Shown: positions 1 through 9,518, numbered from the stretch's first letter. The stretch: 64,000 nt of DNA from Acetobacter estunensis (GCF_019083805.1 NZ_JAHRDV010000005.1:62001-126000), one strand, 5' to 3'. Translations and numbers: made by a program. The notes: generated by a model from the sequence alone, not told the origin.

Positions 1-27
1 CACCCGGCGGCACCATCCTCAAGATAA
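1..27 (+). CDS. 3' end of an upstream gene (probably rsmG), partial
   Basis: The first nine codons read HPAAPSSR and then TAA, directly abutting the GTG start of parA. Only the tail is in the window, so no domain can be seen. The identity with rsmG (16S rRNA m7G methyltransferase, formerly gidB) rests only on the common alphaproteobacterial order mnmG-rsmG-parA-parB. Confidence 0.4.
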   Translation, partial: HPAAPSSR

Positions 28-873
28 GTGACATCCGGCGTGTCTGAATCGCAGAAAATCACTCGTAAAAACCGAGGCAGAGGGCGAGGCCCCATCGTCC
101 TCGCCATTGCCAACCAGAAGGGTGGCGTGGGCAAGACCACAACGGCCATCAACCTCGCGGCGGCCCTTGCCCAGAATGGCAGCCGCGTCACACTGATCGA
201 CCTGGACCCGCAGGGCAACGCCTCCACGGGGCTGGGCGTGGACTACAACGCCCGCACACGCGGCTCCTACACGCTGCTCATGGGCGAAGCCCCGGCGCAG
301 GATTTGTTGCAGGAAACCGCGGTGGACAATCTCGACGTCATCGTCGCTAGCACGGAACTGGTGGGAGCCGAGATTGAGCTGATCGCGGAAGAAGGGCGCG
401 AGCAGCGTCTCAAGACGGCCATTGCGGGGCTGAGCGATCAGGCGGATTACATCATCATCGATTGCCCACCCAGCCTCGGACTGTTGACGCTCAACGCGCT
501 GGTGGCGGCAGACGGGGTGGTGGCACCTCTCCAGTGTGAGTTCTTCGCGCTGGAAGGCATCAGTCATCTCACGAAAACCATCGAGCAGGTGCGTCGCCAG
601 TTCAATCCCGCGCTGTCCACCGCGGGCATCGTGCTGACCATGTATGACCGCCGCAACAACCTGTCCGAACTTGTCGCCGCCGATGCCCGAAGCTTCTTCG
701 GCGATGCAGTGATGCAGACTGTCATTCCCCGCAACATCCGCATTTCGGAAGCGCAGAGCCATGGCACGCCGGTCATGACCTATGACCCGCGTTCGAGTGG
801 CGCCGCATCCTATACGGCGCTTGCCAAGGAATTGCAGACACGTCTGGACAACCACAAGGGAGGCACACCGTGA
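28..873 (+). CDS. parA: Chromosome partitioning ATPase ParA
   Basis: ParA/Soj-type P-loop ATPase of 281 residues that moves ParB-parS complexes and segregates the origin region. After a short basic N-terminus the deviant Walker A motif KGGVGKTTT lies at about residues 31-39, followed by the DLDPQGNAS motif near 58-66 and the DCPPSLG Walker B region near 145. The start is a GTG that follows the preceding stop with no gap. A second GTG at 40 is also possible, and neither has a strong Shine-Dalgarno sequence. It overlaps parB by four bases (GTGA), so the two are probably translationally coupled. The length is normal for chromosomal ParA. Confidence 0.95.
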   Translation: MTSGVSESQKITRKNRGRGRGPIVLAIANQKGGVGKTTTAINLAAALAQNGSRVTLIDLDPQGNASTGLGVDYNARTRGSYTLLMGEAPAQDLLQETAVDNLDVIVASTELVGAEIELIAEEGREQRLKTAIAGLSDQADYIIIDCPPSLGLLTLNALVAADGVVAPLQCEFFALEGISHLTKTIEQVRRQFNPALSTAGIVLTMYDRRNNLSELVAADARSFFGDAVMQTVIPRNIRISEAQSHGTPVMTYDPRSSGAASYTALAKELQTRLDNHKGGTP

Positions 874-1793
874 GCACGAAGAAAAAGGCCGCCGCACGTC
901 CCCGCCTCGGGCGCGGTCTGGCCGCTCTTCTGGGCGAACAGGCGCCTGTGCAGCATTCGACACCCAACACAGACGCGACACCGGAGGCTCCTCGCAAGCT
1001 GCCCGGGACGCATGTCAGTTCGCTGCCCATCGAAACCTTGGAGCCAAGCCCCTTCCAGCCCCGGCAGAACATGGAGCCGGAGGCTCTGACGGAACTAGCC
1101 GAATCCATCCGTGCCCGCGGCATTCTCCAGCCCATCCTTGCCCGCCCTCATCCGGACAAGCCCGGCACATGGCAGATCATCGGCGGAGAGCGTCGGTGGC
1201 GCGCCGCGCAGCAGGCGGGCCTGCACGAGATTCCCGTGCTGGTGCGCGAACTGGACGACACCAACGCCATGGCAGCAGCACTGGTGGAAAACCTCCAGCG
1301 CTCCGATCTCAACCCCATGGAAGAGGCCGAAGGCTTCAGTCGTCTGATCGAGGATTACCACCTCACGCAGGACGAGTTGGCGCGCGCAATCGGCAAATCA
1401 CGCCCTCACATCACCAACACCTTACGCCTGCTGCGGCTGCCCGCGCCTTTGCGCCGGGACGTCACGGAAGGCAAACTGTCGGCCGGTCACGCCCGTGCCC
1501 TTCTCGGTCATCCTGACCCTGTGGCAGCCGCACGCGAGGTCATGGCGCGGGATCTTTCCGTTCGTCAGACAGAAGCCCTCGTGCAGCGTGCGGCGAAAAC
1601 AGCGACCACAAAAACGGAAGGCAAGCCCGTCCGCGAAAAGCGCGATCCGGAAATCGCCATGCTGGAGCGCGATCTCTCTGCAAAGCTTGGACTGCGGGTT
1701 CAGATCAAGTTTGACGGACGGGGCGGTGCGATCAGCTTCAATTACAACTCACTCGACCAGTTCGACGCTCTTCTGGCTCTCCTGAACAGATAA
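870..1793 (+). CDS. parB: Chromosome partitioning protein ParB
   Basis: ParB/Spo0J-type centromere-binding CTP switch of 307 residues. It shows a basic N-terminal tail ([13 protein letters not shown]), the [12 protein letters not shown] segment, the ParB nuclease-like box GERRWRAAQ near residue 107, [14 protein letters not shown] near 140, and a helix-turn-helix ([21 protein letters not shown]) near 170. The C-terminal dimerisation segment ends in a conserved hydrophobic stretch. The start codon is GTG and overlaps parA. No perfect parS (TGTTTCACGTGAAACA) was recognised by eye in the window. Confidence 0.95.
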   Translation: MSTKKKAAARPRLGRGLAALLGEQAPVQHSTPNTDATPEAPRKLPGTHVSSLPIETLEPSPFQPRQNMEPEALTELAESIRARGILQPILARPHPDKPGTWQIIGGERRWRAAQQAGLHEIPVLVRELDDTNAMAAALVENLQRSDLNPMEEAEGFSRLIEDYHLTQDELARAIGKSRPHITNTLRLLRLPAPLRRDVTEGKLSAGHARALLGHPDPVAAAREVMARDLSVRQTEALVQRAAKTATTKTEGKPVREKRDPEIAMLERDLSAKLGLRVQIKFDGRGGAISFNYNSLDQFDALLALLNR

Positions 1794-1872
1794 GGCGATT
1801 AACCCTCTTGCACCTGTAACTCTCCCCTGCTAAAAGGCGCCCATCGCGACACGGTCGTGATCCTGAAATCCT

Positions 1873-1948
<76 letters not shown>

Positions 1949-2126
1949 GGATTTCCTCTTCTTCCCAGAAATCTCGAGTATCTCTCAGAGCGCAAAATCT
2001 TGTCTCTGACGTGTTTGAGCATCACTCAAGCGAGAATACCCGAGAAGCTCGGCTCCACTTAACGGCTTGTGAAGACAATCGGATTACCCACATTCAAAGT
2101 GTCATCGCGGTCAGATCGGAAGCATC

Positions 2127-2663
2127 ATGAAAGGCATAGTCTTCAATCTTCTGGAAGACGTGGTCAGCGAACAGTTCGGCATCGAGACCTGGGATCTTCT
2201 TTTGGAAGACGCCAAGGTGGATGGTGTCTACAGTTCTCTGGGCAACTATCCGGATGCGGACATGCTGGCCCTCGTAAAAGCGGCCTCACAACGCCTGAAG
2301 CTGCCTGAGGGTGAAGTGTTGCGCTGGTTTGGTGAGAAGGCGATGCCCCTTCTCAAGCAAACCTATCCTGAACTGTTCGAACAGTTCCCCACTGCGCGGA
2401 CGTTCATCCTGTCCGTCAACACGATCATCCATCCCGAAGTGATGAAGCTCTATTCCGGAGCATGCTGCCCGTATTTTCATTTCACGGAACAGCCGGACGG
2501 CGCGCTGGAAATGCGCTACCAGTCCTCCCGTCATCTTCTCGATCTCGCACATGGCTTCATTCTTGGAGCCGCCGACATCTGGCATGAGAACATCTCCGTG
2601 GAGCGTTATCCATCCGGCTCCCCGAAAGAGAATGACATGACCATCCGCTGGCAGGGTCCATGA
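2127..2663 (+). CDS. H-NOX heme nitric oxide sensor
   Basis: Stand-alone heme-nitric oxide/oxygen binding protein of 178 residues. The proximal heme ligand is His102 (IIHPEVMKLY), and the propionate-binding YxSxR motif is Tyr131, Ser133, Arg135, exactly the numbering of characterised H-NOX proteins. The position of the distal tyrosine that stabilises O2 in some family members (residue 140) is leucine here, which by family knowledge suggests NO rather than O2 as ligand. Its stop overlaps the start of the GGDEF gene (ATGA), the classic pairing in which NO-bound H-NOX controls a cyclase or phosphodiesterase. Confidence 0.93.
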   Translation: MKGIVFNLLEDVVSEQFGIETWDLLLEDAKVDGVYSSLGNYPDADMLALVKAASQRLKLPEGEVLRWFGEKAMPLLKQTYPELFEQFPTARTFILSVNTIIHPEVMKLYSGACCPYFHFTEQPDGALEMRYQSSRHLLDLAHGFILGAADIWHENISVERYPSGSPKENDMTIRWQGP

Positions 2664-3826
2664 ACGACCCAACAGCAGACGAAACAGACATCGACTACAA
2701 GGCCCTCTACCTCCAGTTACGCAAACGCTTCGAGAGGGAAAAACGCATCCGCCGCGAAGCGGAGGCGATTGCCGAACGTGGGCTGCGCGAACTCTATGGC
2801 CTGAATAACCAGCAGAAACTGCTGGAAACGATCGTCAGTTGCGCCAACACGACCTCCTCTGCCACCCGCGTGCTTGAGGTCACGCTGGAGGAAACCTGCC
2901 ACCGCATGGGGTTCATGGGCGGTGTTGCCTTCACTCGCCGCGAGGATGGAACCTATGATCGGATCAATCCGACGCTGTGCTTCCCGGACACACCTCCCTC
3001 ACGTCAGATACTGCTCGCCGCCTGCCGCGCTTCGCGACTGTTCGAGCCGGACGGATTGGCCTTTCAGATCAAACGCCAGCAGAAGATCGTAAGCTGGAAG
3101 ATCGACCCACAAGAACATGCAATCGGAGCCAGTCTGCACCATGGGCTGGGCCTGCCTGTCATCGCGGGAGGCTGCGTCGATGTCGTTCTGCTGTTTTTCT
3201 CATGTAAGGAAGTAAAGGCGGAAGAACCGATCGTCGGCCTGTGCATGAATATCGGCGGCCATATCGCCCGCGTGATCGAACGTGAAAAAGCCGAGCGTAA
3301 ACTTCGGCATGACGCCACTCACGACGCCCTGACCTGCCTGCCCAACCGCACCCTTTTCAGTCAGACCGTCACCGACGTTCTGGCAGCATGGAAAAACACC
3401 GATACGCCGCCAGCGGTCTGCCTCATCGATCTCGATCATTTCAAGCACATCAATGACACGGCCGGTCATCTGATGGGCGATCGGGTGCTGTGTCAGGCAG
3501 CGCACCGTCTGACCCATACGCTCGCGAAACATCCCGCGCATATGGTGGCCCGTCTGGGCGGCGATGAGTTCGTGATCCTCTTTCACGGCACGGAATCACC
3601 AGACGAGGTGATGACCATCACCGAACGTCTGTGCGATGCGTTTCGACAGCCTTTCGAAACGGAGGGCCATCACCTGACCTCCACCGCCAGCATCGGCCTT
3701 GCCTTCTGGTCCCCACGTCATGAAAGCGCCTCCTACATGCTGAAGGAGGCCGATCACGCCATGTATGAAAGCAAAAGGGCAGGTGGAGGCCGTGTGACCC
3801 TCGCCCGCCCTCTGCACGCAGCCTAA
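2660..3826 (+). CDS. Diguanylate cyclase with GAF-like sensor domain, H-NOX partner
   Basis: 388-residue protein with an N-terminal coiled-coil (about 15-45), a GAF-like region (about 50-210) and a C-terminal GGDEF domain with intact GGDEF at 300-304 and the DLDHFKHIND motif near 258-266. It should make cyclic di-GMP from two GTP. The product-inhibition I-site, normally RxxD just before GGDEF, reads HPAH at 291-294, so feedback inhibition is probably absent. No membrane segment is visible, so it is likely cytosolic. The overlap with the H-NOX gene argues that the pair is an NO-responsive c-di-GMP switch; the sign of control cannot be told from sequence. Confidence 0.9.
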   Translation: MNDPTADETDIDYKALYLQLRKRFEREKRIRREAEAIAERGLRELYGLNNQQKLLETIVSCANTTSSATRVLEVTLEETCHRMGFMGGVAFTRREDGTYDRINPTLCFPDTPPSRQILLAACRASRLFEPDGLAFQIKRQQKIVSWKIDPQEHAIGASLHHGLGLPVIAGGCVDVVLLFFSCKEVKAEEPIVGLCMNIGGHIARVIEREKAERKLRHDATHDALTCLPNRTLFSQTVTDVLAAWKNTDTPPAVCLIDLDHFKHINDTAGHLMGDRVLCQAAHRLTHTLAKHPAHMVARLGGDEFVILFHGTESPDEVMTITERLCDAFRQPFETEGHHLTSTASIGLAFWSPRHESASYMLKEADHAMYESKRAGGGRVTLARPLHAA

Positions 3827-3842
3827 TAGGGCCGCTTCTCCG

Positions 3843-4406
3843 TCAGGCCATGACCTGTTCCACAGAGACGATCTCCGGCACATAATGGCGCAGCATGTTC
3901 TCCACACCATGCTTGAGTGTCGCGCCTGAGGACGGACAACCCGAGCACGCTCCCTGCATGCTCAGCCGCACAATGCCGTCACGGTAGCCACGAAACACGA
4001 TATCGCCGCCATCGCTGGCCACCGCCGGACGGACGCGGGTCTCAAGCAGTTCCTTGATCTGCTTCACGATCTCTTCATCACCCGGCATCACCGGATCTTC
4101 CTGCACGGCAGCACCTTCCGTCACGACCGGACGGCCCGAGACGAAATGATCCACCAATGTGGAGAGCACGCGCGGCTTGAGTTCGGCCCAGTCTTCCGCA
4201 TCCGTTTTGGTGACGGACACGAAGTCCGACCCCATGAACACACGCGCAACCCCCGGCAATTCAAACAGGGCGTCCGCCAGCGGCGAGCGTCCCGCGACAC
4301 CATCCGCGTCGATGAAGTCGATCGTGCCGGCCTCTCCCGTCACATCCCGCCCCGGCAGGAACTTCAGCGTGTTCGGGTTGGGTGTACCTTCGGTCTCAAT
4401 GAACAT
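3843..4406 (-). CDS. nfuA: Fe-S cluster carrier Nfu (NifU-like)
   Basis: 187-residue protein with an N-terminal Nfu_N domain (MFIETEGTPNPNTLKFLPG...) and a C-terminal NifU-like domain with the cluster-binding CxxC in GACSGCPSSG (around residue 150). This two-domain arrangement is that of alphaproteobacterial/mitochondrial NFU1, which delivers 4Fe-4S clusters to client enzymes. It is convergent with the GGDEF gene, with 16 bases between stops. Start ATG at 4406. Confidence 0.93.
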   Translation of the reverse strand: MFIETEGTPNPNTLKFLPGRDVTGEAGTIDFIDADGVAGRSPLADALFELPGVARVFMGSDFVSVTKTDAEDWAELKPRVLSTLVDHFVSGRPVVTEGAAVQEDPVMPGDEEIVKQIKELLETRVRPAVASDGGDIVFRGYRDGIVRLSMQGACSGCPSSGATLKHGVENMLRHYVPEIVSVEQVMA

Positions 4407-4771
4407 TGTGGCCCCACTCCATCAAAGGCATCGGTCCGCGCCTTACGCAAACCCAACACCGGCCATCGTCAAAAGAGGACGCAAGCGGTCCTGTATGGAT
4501 TCAGGAGATGAGGCAGGTGCGCCCGAAAGACAAGCCCCCCGGCAGAATGTCAGGGCTCCGTCTCCTTCACACCCGGCCCATGCCCTACGCGCTCATCGTG
4601 CCACGGGATGCACCCAGAAGTAACCATCGCACCGAACCCCAGAAATAAACGACAGGGAACTTTCCATTGTCGTGCGCTTTGTTAGGGCACGACGGTCATG
4701 ACCGTCAGCAAAGGGTCATGTTCCTTCAATAGGGAGCATGCAGACCTTTGGCTTTTGTGAAAGGTTATTCA
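4407..4771. promoter_or_regulatory. Intergenic region with nested palindromes
   Basis: About 365 bases between divergent nfu and the secreted-protein gene; no convincing gene was found. It contains a perfect 16-bp palindrome at 4691-4706 (GACGGTCATGACCGTC) and, overlapping it, a 7-bp inverted repeat GTCGTGC/GCACGAC (4669-4675 / 4687-4693). The pair lies 65-100 bases before the start of the rightward gene and is a candidate operator; no known regulator matches it in my view. Confidence 0.4.
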
Positions 4772-5296
4772 ATGCTTGGTAACAGAACTCTCGCGCTGGT
4801 CGCCACAACGGGTCTCGCTCTCGCCTCAATAGGCGCTGCCCACGCCCAGACCGCAGCCCAGCAGATTCCGGCCGGCACCACCATGTCCGCGCCGCCGCCG
4901 GGCGGTATCCCCGTGACGAATCCCGCCGATCAGGCATCCGCTCCCACGCAGGGCGCACAGGTTGTTCACGGCATCACCGGCGCGACGACGGCCGCAACAC
5001 CGGGCGCACTGGGTGAAAACGGCCTGCCGCCCATCGACAATGCAACACCGGGCAATGTGGCGGGACTGCTCTCCTACTGCATCCACAAGGACTACACCTC
5101 CGGCACGACGCCGCGCAGCGTGGCCCGCAAGCTCGCCAAGCGCGCGGATGTGAAGAGCGATCAGGCCTATTCGCTGGGCGGTCAGGGTCTGCTGACCAAT
5201 GGCACATCGACGCCGTTCGACGTCTCCACGCTCAAGAAGTCCCAGCGCGTCAAGCTGTGCAGCGACCTGACCAAGAAAGGCCAGTCACTCGACTGA
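4772..5296 (+). CDS. Secreted DUF2501-like protein
   Basis: 174-residue exported protein of unknown function. The signal peptide MLGNRTLALVATTGLALASIGAAHA ends in a clear AHA|Q cleavage site. A low-complexity Pro/Ala/Thr-rich linker (about 30-85) precedes a C-terminal domain of about 75 residues with two cysteines (LLSYCIHKDY and RVKLCSDLTKKG). That domain resembles the DUF2501/YjjA family by memory of its pattern, not by a search. The ATG at 4772 has a GAAAGG ribosome site 8 bases upstream; a TTG further upstream would spoil the signal peptide. A strong terminator follows. Confidence 0.75.
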   Translation: MLGNRTLALVATTGLALASIGAAHAQTAAQQIPAGTTMSAPPPGGIPVTNPADQASAPTQGAQVVHGITGATTAATPGALGENGLPPIDNATPGNVAGLLSYCIHKDYTSGTTPRSVARKLAKRADVKSDQAYSLGGQGLLTNGTSTPFDVSTLKKSQRVKLCSDLTKKGQSLD

Positions 5297-5325
5297 TCCC
5301 TCACTGACCAGTGCCGTCGAGTAAG

Positions 5326-5358
5326 AAAGACCGTCCGGTGACAAACCGGGCGGTCTTT
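5326..5358 (+). terminator. Hairpin terminator after the DUF2501-like gene
   Basis: Stem AAAGACCGTCCGG / CCGGGCGGTCTTT (13 bp with one G-T pair) with a 7-base loop, ending in CTTT; it starts 29 bases after the stop codon. Confidence 0.8.
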
Positions 5359-5408
5359 CCGTTGGTGTGGGGATTGTTCCATCACGGCCAATCGCGCACA
5401 CTTGGGGC

Positions 5409-7850
5409 ATGAAAACGCCAAGCGGCTCCCGCCTGACACGTTCTTCTCCAGCACCTCTGCCGGAGAACGCTTCCCACGCCCCGTCCTCTCCCGCGCGAGC
5501 CGCCCTCGAGGCGGTTCTTGCGCGTACGGGCCTGTCCATCGAACCGCGCGAGGAATCCGCCCTCCTGCGCCGCATCGGCCGCGCCTTGGAGCCCGGCGCG
5601 CGCGATGTGCCCGATGAGGTGTTCCGGACAGCCCTGTGCGCGGTGCGCCGCAAACGCTGGACCTCGCGGCTGATGGACCTGACGCGCCGTGAAGGGCGCA
5701 TCTGGATCTCACGCGAAGACATGGAACAAGCCACCGCCGCCATAACGGACCCGGTGGCACCCGATCCGGTTCTTCTGGGTGCTCTTGAGACCGTCATGGC
5801 GGCGCGTTTTCGCGAACTAGGCGACACGCCGCAGGCCGCACTCGACGCCATGCAGGCCGACGTTCTGGACACGGGCCGCGTGCTGTCCGCAGCCCAGACA
5901 GCACGGCTCGCCGAAGCGATCGCGGACGCTTTCGATGTGCGTGAGCGCGAGCGCTTCATTGGCGGTGCACGTGAAACGGAGGAAAGCCGCGCCCGCCGCG
6001 AGGAATCGCTGGCCCGCACAGCCCAGTCCCGCCGGGAAAACGAAGAGCAGCGCCTGCGCGCATGGGAAGCCAGCCTCGTGCGGTTTGCCGACGTGCCACG
6101 CCTGCTGCACTGCTCTCACCGTGAGGCCCTGCGCTGGATCGCGGAAAACCGCATCCCCGTCGCTCGCCGTATCCGCCAGAAGGACGGGCAGGAGCTTTGG
6201 GAGTTCGATCCGACCGAACTCGCCAGCCTGCGTCACAATCTTTCCGAATGGCGCAAAGGCAGCGCGGAAGGGTTCGAGCGTGGGGAGAAGCGCGGACGGG
6301 ACCGCCGCGACGCGCACGAACTGCCGCCGCCGCCCAAGGTCGGCAAGAATGTCGCCAACTCCGTCATTGCTCGCGTGGCGGCACTGGACCGCTATGCCGG
6401 ACATTTCCGCACCGCGCGCGCGCTGGAACGTCGCATCACACTGGTGACGGGACCGACCAACAGCGGCAAGTCGCACACGGCACTCGACGCCCTTGCCCGC
6501 GCCGAAAGCGGGCTGGCGCTCGCTCCCCTACGGCTTCTGGCGCATGAGTTCCGGGAATCCCTCGCAGCCCGTGGTGTGGAGGCATCGCTCTCCACGGGTG
6601 AGGAGCGCATCAAGGTGCCGGGAAGCCGGCATCTGGCTGCAACCGTTGAAATGTGCCCGTTTTCCAACCCCGTCGATGTCGCGGTCATTGACGAAGCGCA
6701 GATGCTGTTCGACCCGGATCGTGGCGCTGCTTGGACCGCCGCTATCATGGGCGCGCCCGCCCGCCATCTGTACATCCTCGGCGCACCCGAATGCATCCCG
6801 ATGGTGCGCCGCATCGCTGAACTGTGCGGCGACCCGGTGGATGAAATCTCTCTTCAGCGCAAAAGCCCGCTCAGAGCCGCGTCATCCTCTGTACGCCTGC
6901 ACGACCTGAAAGCGGGGGACGCGCTGATCGCCTTCTCACGACGCGAAGTGCTGGATCTGCGCGCGGCTCTGATGGAGCGCGGACGCCGCGTGGCCGTGGT
7001 TTATGGAGCACTCAGCCCGGAGGTGCGGCGTGCCGAGGCCCAGCGCTTCAATGACGGACAGGCCGATATCCTGATCGCCACGGACGCCATCGGCATGGGG
7101 CTTAATCTCTCCATCCGGCGTGTGGTCTTTGCAGCGCTTCGCAAGTTCGACGGGCGCCAGACCCGCGATCTGACCGTGCAGGAGGTCAAGCAGATCGGAG
7201 GACGGGCCGGACGTTATGGCAAGCACGAGGACGGCATCGTGGCCGTGCTGGCTGACGCCGGGAGCCCGCGCTTCATCCGCCAGCATCTTGAGGCCGACCC
7301 GGTGGCGCCCGATGAACTCAGACCGCTCGTACAGCCCGATGCGGACATCGTGCGCGCCATTGCCGAGGAAATCGGCTCGGACAGCCTGTACGGCGTTCTG
7401 GCGCGCATAAAACGCGCCGTCCTGCGCCCCGATGACCCGAACTACCGTCTGTCCGACATGGAACAGCCCTTCGCCATCGCCTCGGCGCTGGAAGGCGTGG
7501 AAGGACTCGATCTCAGCCAGCGCTGGACCTACGCCATGTGCCCCGTGGATGACCGTGACAACGGTATCCGCCGACTGGTGGGTTGGGCTGCCGATCATGC
7601 AATTGGTGTGCGTGTGCTGCCACCCGGCACGGGCCGACTGCCGCCCCCCGAGCGCGCAGGGCGCGAAGAGTTGGAACGGGCGGAGAAACGCCACAAGCGG
7701 CTAGTGGCATGGCGCTGGCTGTCCCTGCGCTTTCCGGAAATCTACCCAGACCGTGAGGAAGCCGAGGACACCACACGCCGTCTCAACGACTGGATTGAGA
7801 GCGTGCTGCGCCAGCAGAGCCGAACACGCACGCGCAAGCGGGGGGAGTGA
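5409..7850 (+). CDS. SUV3-like superfamily 2 RNA/DNA helicase
   Basis: About 813 residues. A long Arg/Glu-rich N-terminal region (1-330) precedes a helicase core with Walker A GPTNSGKS, motif Ia LAPLRLLAHE, Walker B VIDEAQM, and C-terminal motifs VYGALSPEVRR, DAIGMGLN and QIGGRAGRYG. The pattern GPTNSGKS plus GRAGR is typical of the SUV3/mitochondrial-degradosome helicases found in Alphaproteobacteria. The N-terminus contains a short segment like a MerR/HTH helix (VPRLLHCSHREALRWIAENRIPV). The ATG at 5409 was chosen because an upstream GTG at 5367 would lie just behind the preceding terminator and add no conserved sequence. Role: unwinding of RNA in decay or processing, by homology. Confidence 0.88.
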   Translation: MKTPSGSRLTRSSPAPLPENASHAPSSPARAALEAVLARTGLSIEPREESALLRRIGRALEPGARDVPDEVFRTALCAVRRKRWTSRLMDLTRREGRIWISREDMEQATAAITDPVAPDPVLLGALETVMAARFRELGDTPQAALDAMQADVLDTGRVLSAAQTARLAEAIADAFDVRERERFIGGARETEESRARREESLARTAQSRRENEEQRLRAWEASLVRFADVPRLLHCSHREALRWIAENRIPVARRIRQKDGQELWEFDPTELASLRHNLSEWRKGSAEGFERGEKRGRDRRDAHELPPPPKVGKNVANSVIARVAALDRYAGHFRTARALERRITLVTGPTNSGKSHTALDALARAESGLALAPLRLLAHEFRESLAARGVEASLSTGEERIKVPGSRHLAATVEMCPFSNPVDVAVIDEAQMLFDPDRGAAWTAAIMGAPARHLYILGAPECIPMVRRIAELCGDPVDEISLQRKSPLRAASSSVRLHDLKAGDALIAFSRREVLDLRAALMERGRRVAVVYGALSPEVRRAEAQRFNDGQADILIATDAIGMGLNLSIRRVVFAALRKFDGRQTRDLTVQEVKQIGGRAGRYGKHEDGIVAVLADAGSPRFIRQHLEADPVAPDELRPLVQPDADIVRAIAEEIGSDSLYGVLARIKRAVLRPDDPNYRLSDMEQPFAIASALEGVEGLDLSQRWTYAMCPVDDRDNGIRRLVGWAADHAIGVRVLPPGTGRLPPPERAGREELERAEKRHKRLVAWRWLSLRFPEIYPDREEAEDTTRRLNDWIESVLRQQSRTRTRKRGE

Positions 7851-7878
7851 GGGCTTTTATCGAGCATTGGGAGGAAGC

Positions 7879-7920
7879 TTCGGGCTCTGCCCGAACCCGG
7901 AAGGGATCGCAGATCCCTTC
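7879..7920 (-). repeat. Dispersed intergenic repeat, unit B (inverted copy)
   Basis: Read on the minus strand, this gives an AAGGGATC-TGC-GATCCCTT hairpin followed by CCGGGTTCGGGCAGAGCCCG. The same layout appears on the plus strand at about 22887-22925 (AGGGGATC-TAC-GATCTCTT, then TCGGGTCTGGGCAGCGCCCGG), and the GGTTCGGGGCAGCGCCCCG part recurs at 8025-8043. Confidence 0.7.
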
Positions 7921-8000
7921 ACCCTGTTGCGTTGATAACTTATTCCGTCTTGTGGCCTCAATATATCGGACTCAAGGCCCAGTGTACTGATAATAAACGG

Positions 8001-8053
8001 TTTCCAAAGGCGCGCCTTTGGCGGGGTTCGGGGCAGCGCCCCGCTGGACCACC
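8001..8053 (+). repeat. Dispersed intergenic repeat, unit A
   Basis: TTTCCAAAGGC-GC-GCCTTTGG, then CGGGGTTCGGGGCAGCGCCCCG. The CCAAAGG...CCTTTGG hairpin and the GGGCAGCGCCC arm are shared with the copy at 22855-22932. Short GC-rich mosaics of this form are common between genes of acetic acid bacteria. Confidence 0.7.
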
Positions 8054-8186
8054 GTCTGGCAAAGTCAATCATAAGGGGCGCAGGTATAAGGCACCGCGGG
8101 AAACAGTCCTGCCGGATGGGAAATGGACATGAGAAACATCCCGTCGCATAGGGAAAACCTTACATCCCGCGATTGAGGAGCCCATC

Positions 8187-9446
8187 ATGACCACGCCATC
8201 CGGCACCGACGCCCGGGATACGGAACTTGCCGCCCAGTACGAAGCCTATCCCTACCCGGAGCGCGACCCACGCGATGAGGCAAAGCGGCTGCTGATCGGC
8301 AGTCCCAGCCATCTGCGTGAAATCGATTACTGGGTGTTCGGCGCGCGGCGTGCGTGTCATCAACCGTTGAAGGCATTGGTGGCCGGGTGCGGCACGGGCG
8401 ATGGCGCGATCATGCTCGCCGTACAGATGGCACGCGCCAACCGCCCCGGAGAAGTGGTGTGCGTGGACCGTTCGCGTCATGCTCTCGACATTGCACAGGC
8501 ACGAGCGAAGGCTCGGGCGCTTTCCAACATCCGCTTTATCGAGGGTTCGATCACCGATCTCGAACGTCTGGATCTTGGACTTTTCGATTACATCGACTGT
8601 TGTGGCGTTCTCCACCACCTGCCCGACCCGGATGCAGCACTCAAAGGGCTGGAGGCGCATCTTGCGCCCGGTGGCGGTATGGGACTGATGGTCTATGCAC
8701 CCTATGGTCGCACCGGCGTGTACATGATTCAGGAAGCCCTTGAAGAGCTCACGCCATTTTCGGATTCTCCTGCGACACGTCTGGATGTGGCCAAACGTGT
8801 GATGCGACATCTCCCCGTCACGGCGTGGCTGCGCGAGAATGGCAATTTCGGAGATCACCTGAGTGGCGGCAATGCCGGTCTGTATGACCTGCTGCTGAAT
8901 CCACGCGATCGGGCCTATGACATCGGGGCATTCCTCGATCTGATCGACCGGGCCGGACTGGAATCCTCCTGTCTCATGGAACCTGCCCGCTACGATCCTG
9001 AGTTTTTTCTTCCCGACCCAAAACTGCGCGCCCGTGTGGAAGGTCTCGACTGGCGCGAAAAAGCAAAGGTCGCTGAGTGTCTGACCGGCAACATGGCAAC
9101 CCATGTGGCCTATGTCGTACGCAAGGGAGAACATGTGACACCGCCGGATTACATGGCGGCCGATGCCGTTCCGATCATGCGTGAGATTCCCGGCGCCGAA
9201 CTTGCGAAACATATTGGCCCGGACGGCATTCTTCCATTCTCGTTTGGAACACTGGTCGTGCCGGTTCCGCTTCCACAGCAGTCCCGAAGCATTCTTCCCC
9301 TTATCGACGGTGAACGAACGCTGGGGGATATTGCTGCGTGCATGGCGGAACGGGGTTTATCGGAAAACCGTTTTCACAAGACATGGTCGAAGATATTCCC
9401 CATCCTCGAACGCCTCAACCGGGTGCTGCTTCGTCCGCCTGCGTAA
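8187..9446 (+). CDS. Class I SAM-dependent methyltransferase with C-terminal extension
   Basis: 419 residues. The Rossmann methyltransferase core spans about 20-210 with motif I LVAGCGTGDG near 67, the acidic ribose ligand in VVCVDRSR, and post-I IEGSITDL and DYIDCCGVLHHLPDP (motif IV). The remaining 200 residues contain no motif I recognise; the last 90 (FGTLVVPVPLPQ..., LGDIAACMAERGLSENRF) resemble the regulatory tails seen on large bacterial methyltransferases. The substrate is unknown. The start is ATG with GAGGAG nearby. It is flanked by repeats on the left and convergent with rimI. Confidence 0.8.
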   Translation: MTTPSGTDARDTELAAQYEAYPYPERDPRDEAKRLLIGSPSHLREIDYWVFGARRACHQPLKALVAGCGTGDGAIMLAVQMARANRPGEVVCVDRSRHALDIAQARAKARALSNIRFIEGSITDLERLDLGLFDYIDCCGVLHHLPDPDAALKGLEAHLAPGGGMGLMVYAPYGRTGVYMIQEALEELTPFSDSPATRLDVAKRVMRHLPVTAWLRENGNFGDHLSGGNAGLYDLLLNPRDRAYDIGAFLDLIDRAGLESSCLMEPARYDPEFFLPDPKLRARVEGLDWREKAKVAECLTGNMATHVAYVVRKGEHVTPPDYMAADAVPIMREIPGAELAKHIGPDGILPFSFGTLVVPVPLPQQSRSILPLIDGERTLGDIAACMAERGLSENRFHKTWSKIFPILERLNRVLLRPPA

Positions 9447-9518
9447 TACCAACAGTCCTTCTTCTGGGCGACAGATAAGCGGGACTCTGTCCCACCACTG
9501 GTATAAAAGGCCGTTTCG

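Larger units (their letters stand above)
7851..8186. other. Intergenic region built of dispersed repeats
   Basis: 336 bases between the helicase and the methyltransferase with no gene. It holds two repeat units in opposite orientation (7879-7920 and 8001-8053) separated by an AT-richer spacer. The remainder shows nothing recognisable. Confidence 0.6.

Noticed and set aside
4406..4648. 80-codon plus-strand frame upstream of nfu
   Set aside because: Basic, Pro-rich translation typical of a chance frame in GC-rich DNA; overlaps the nfu start.
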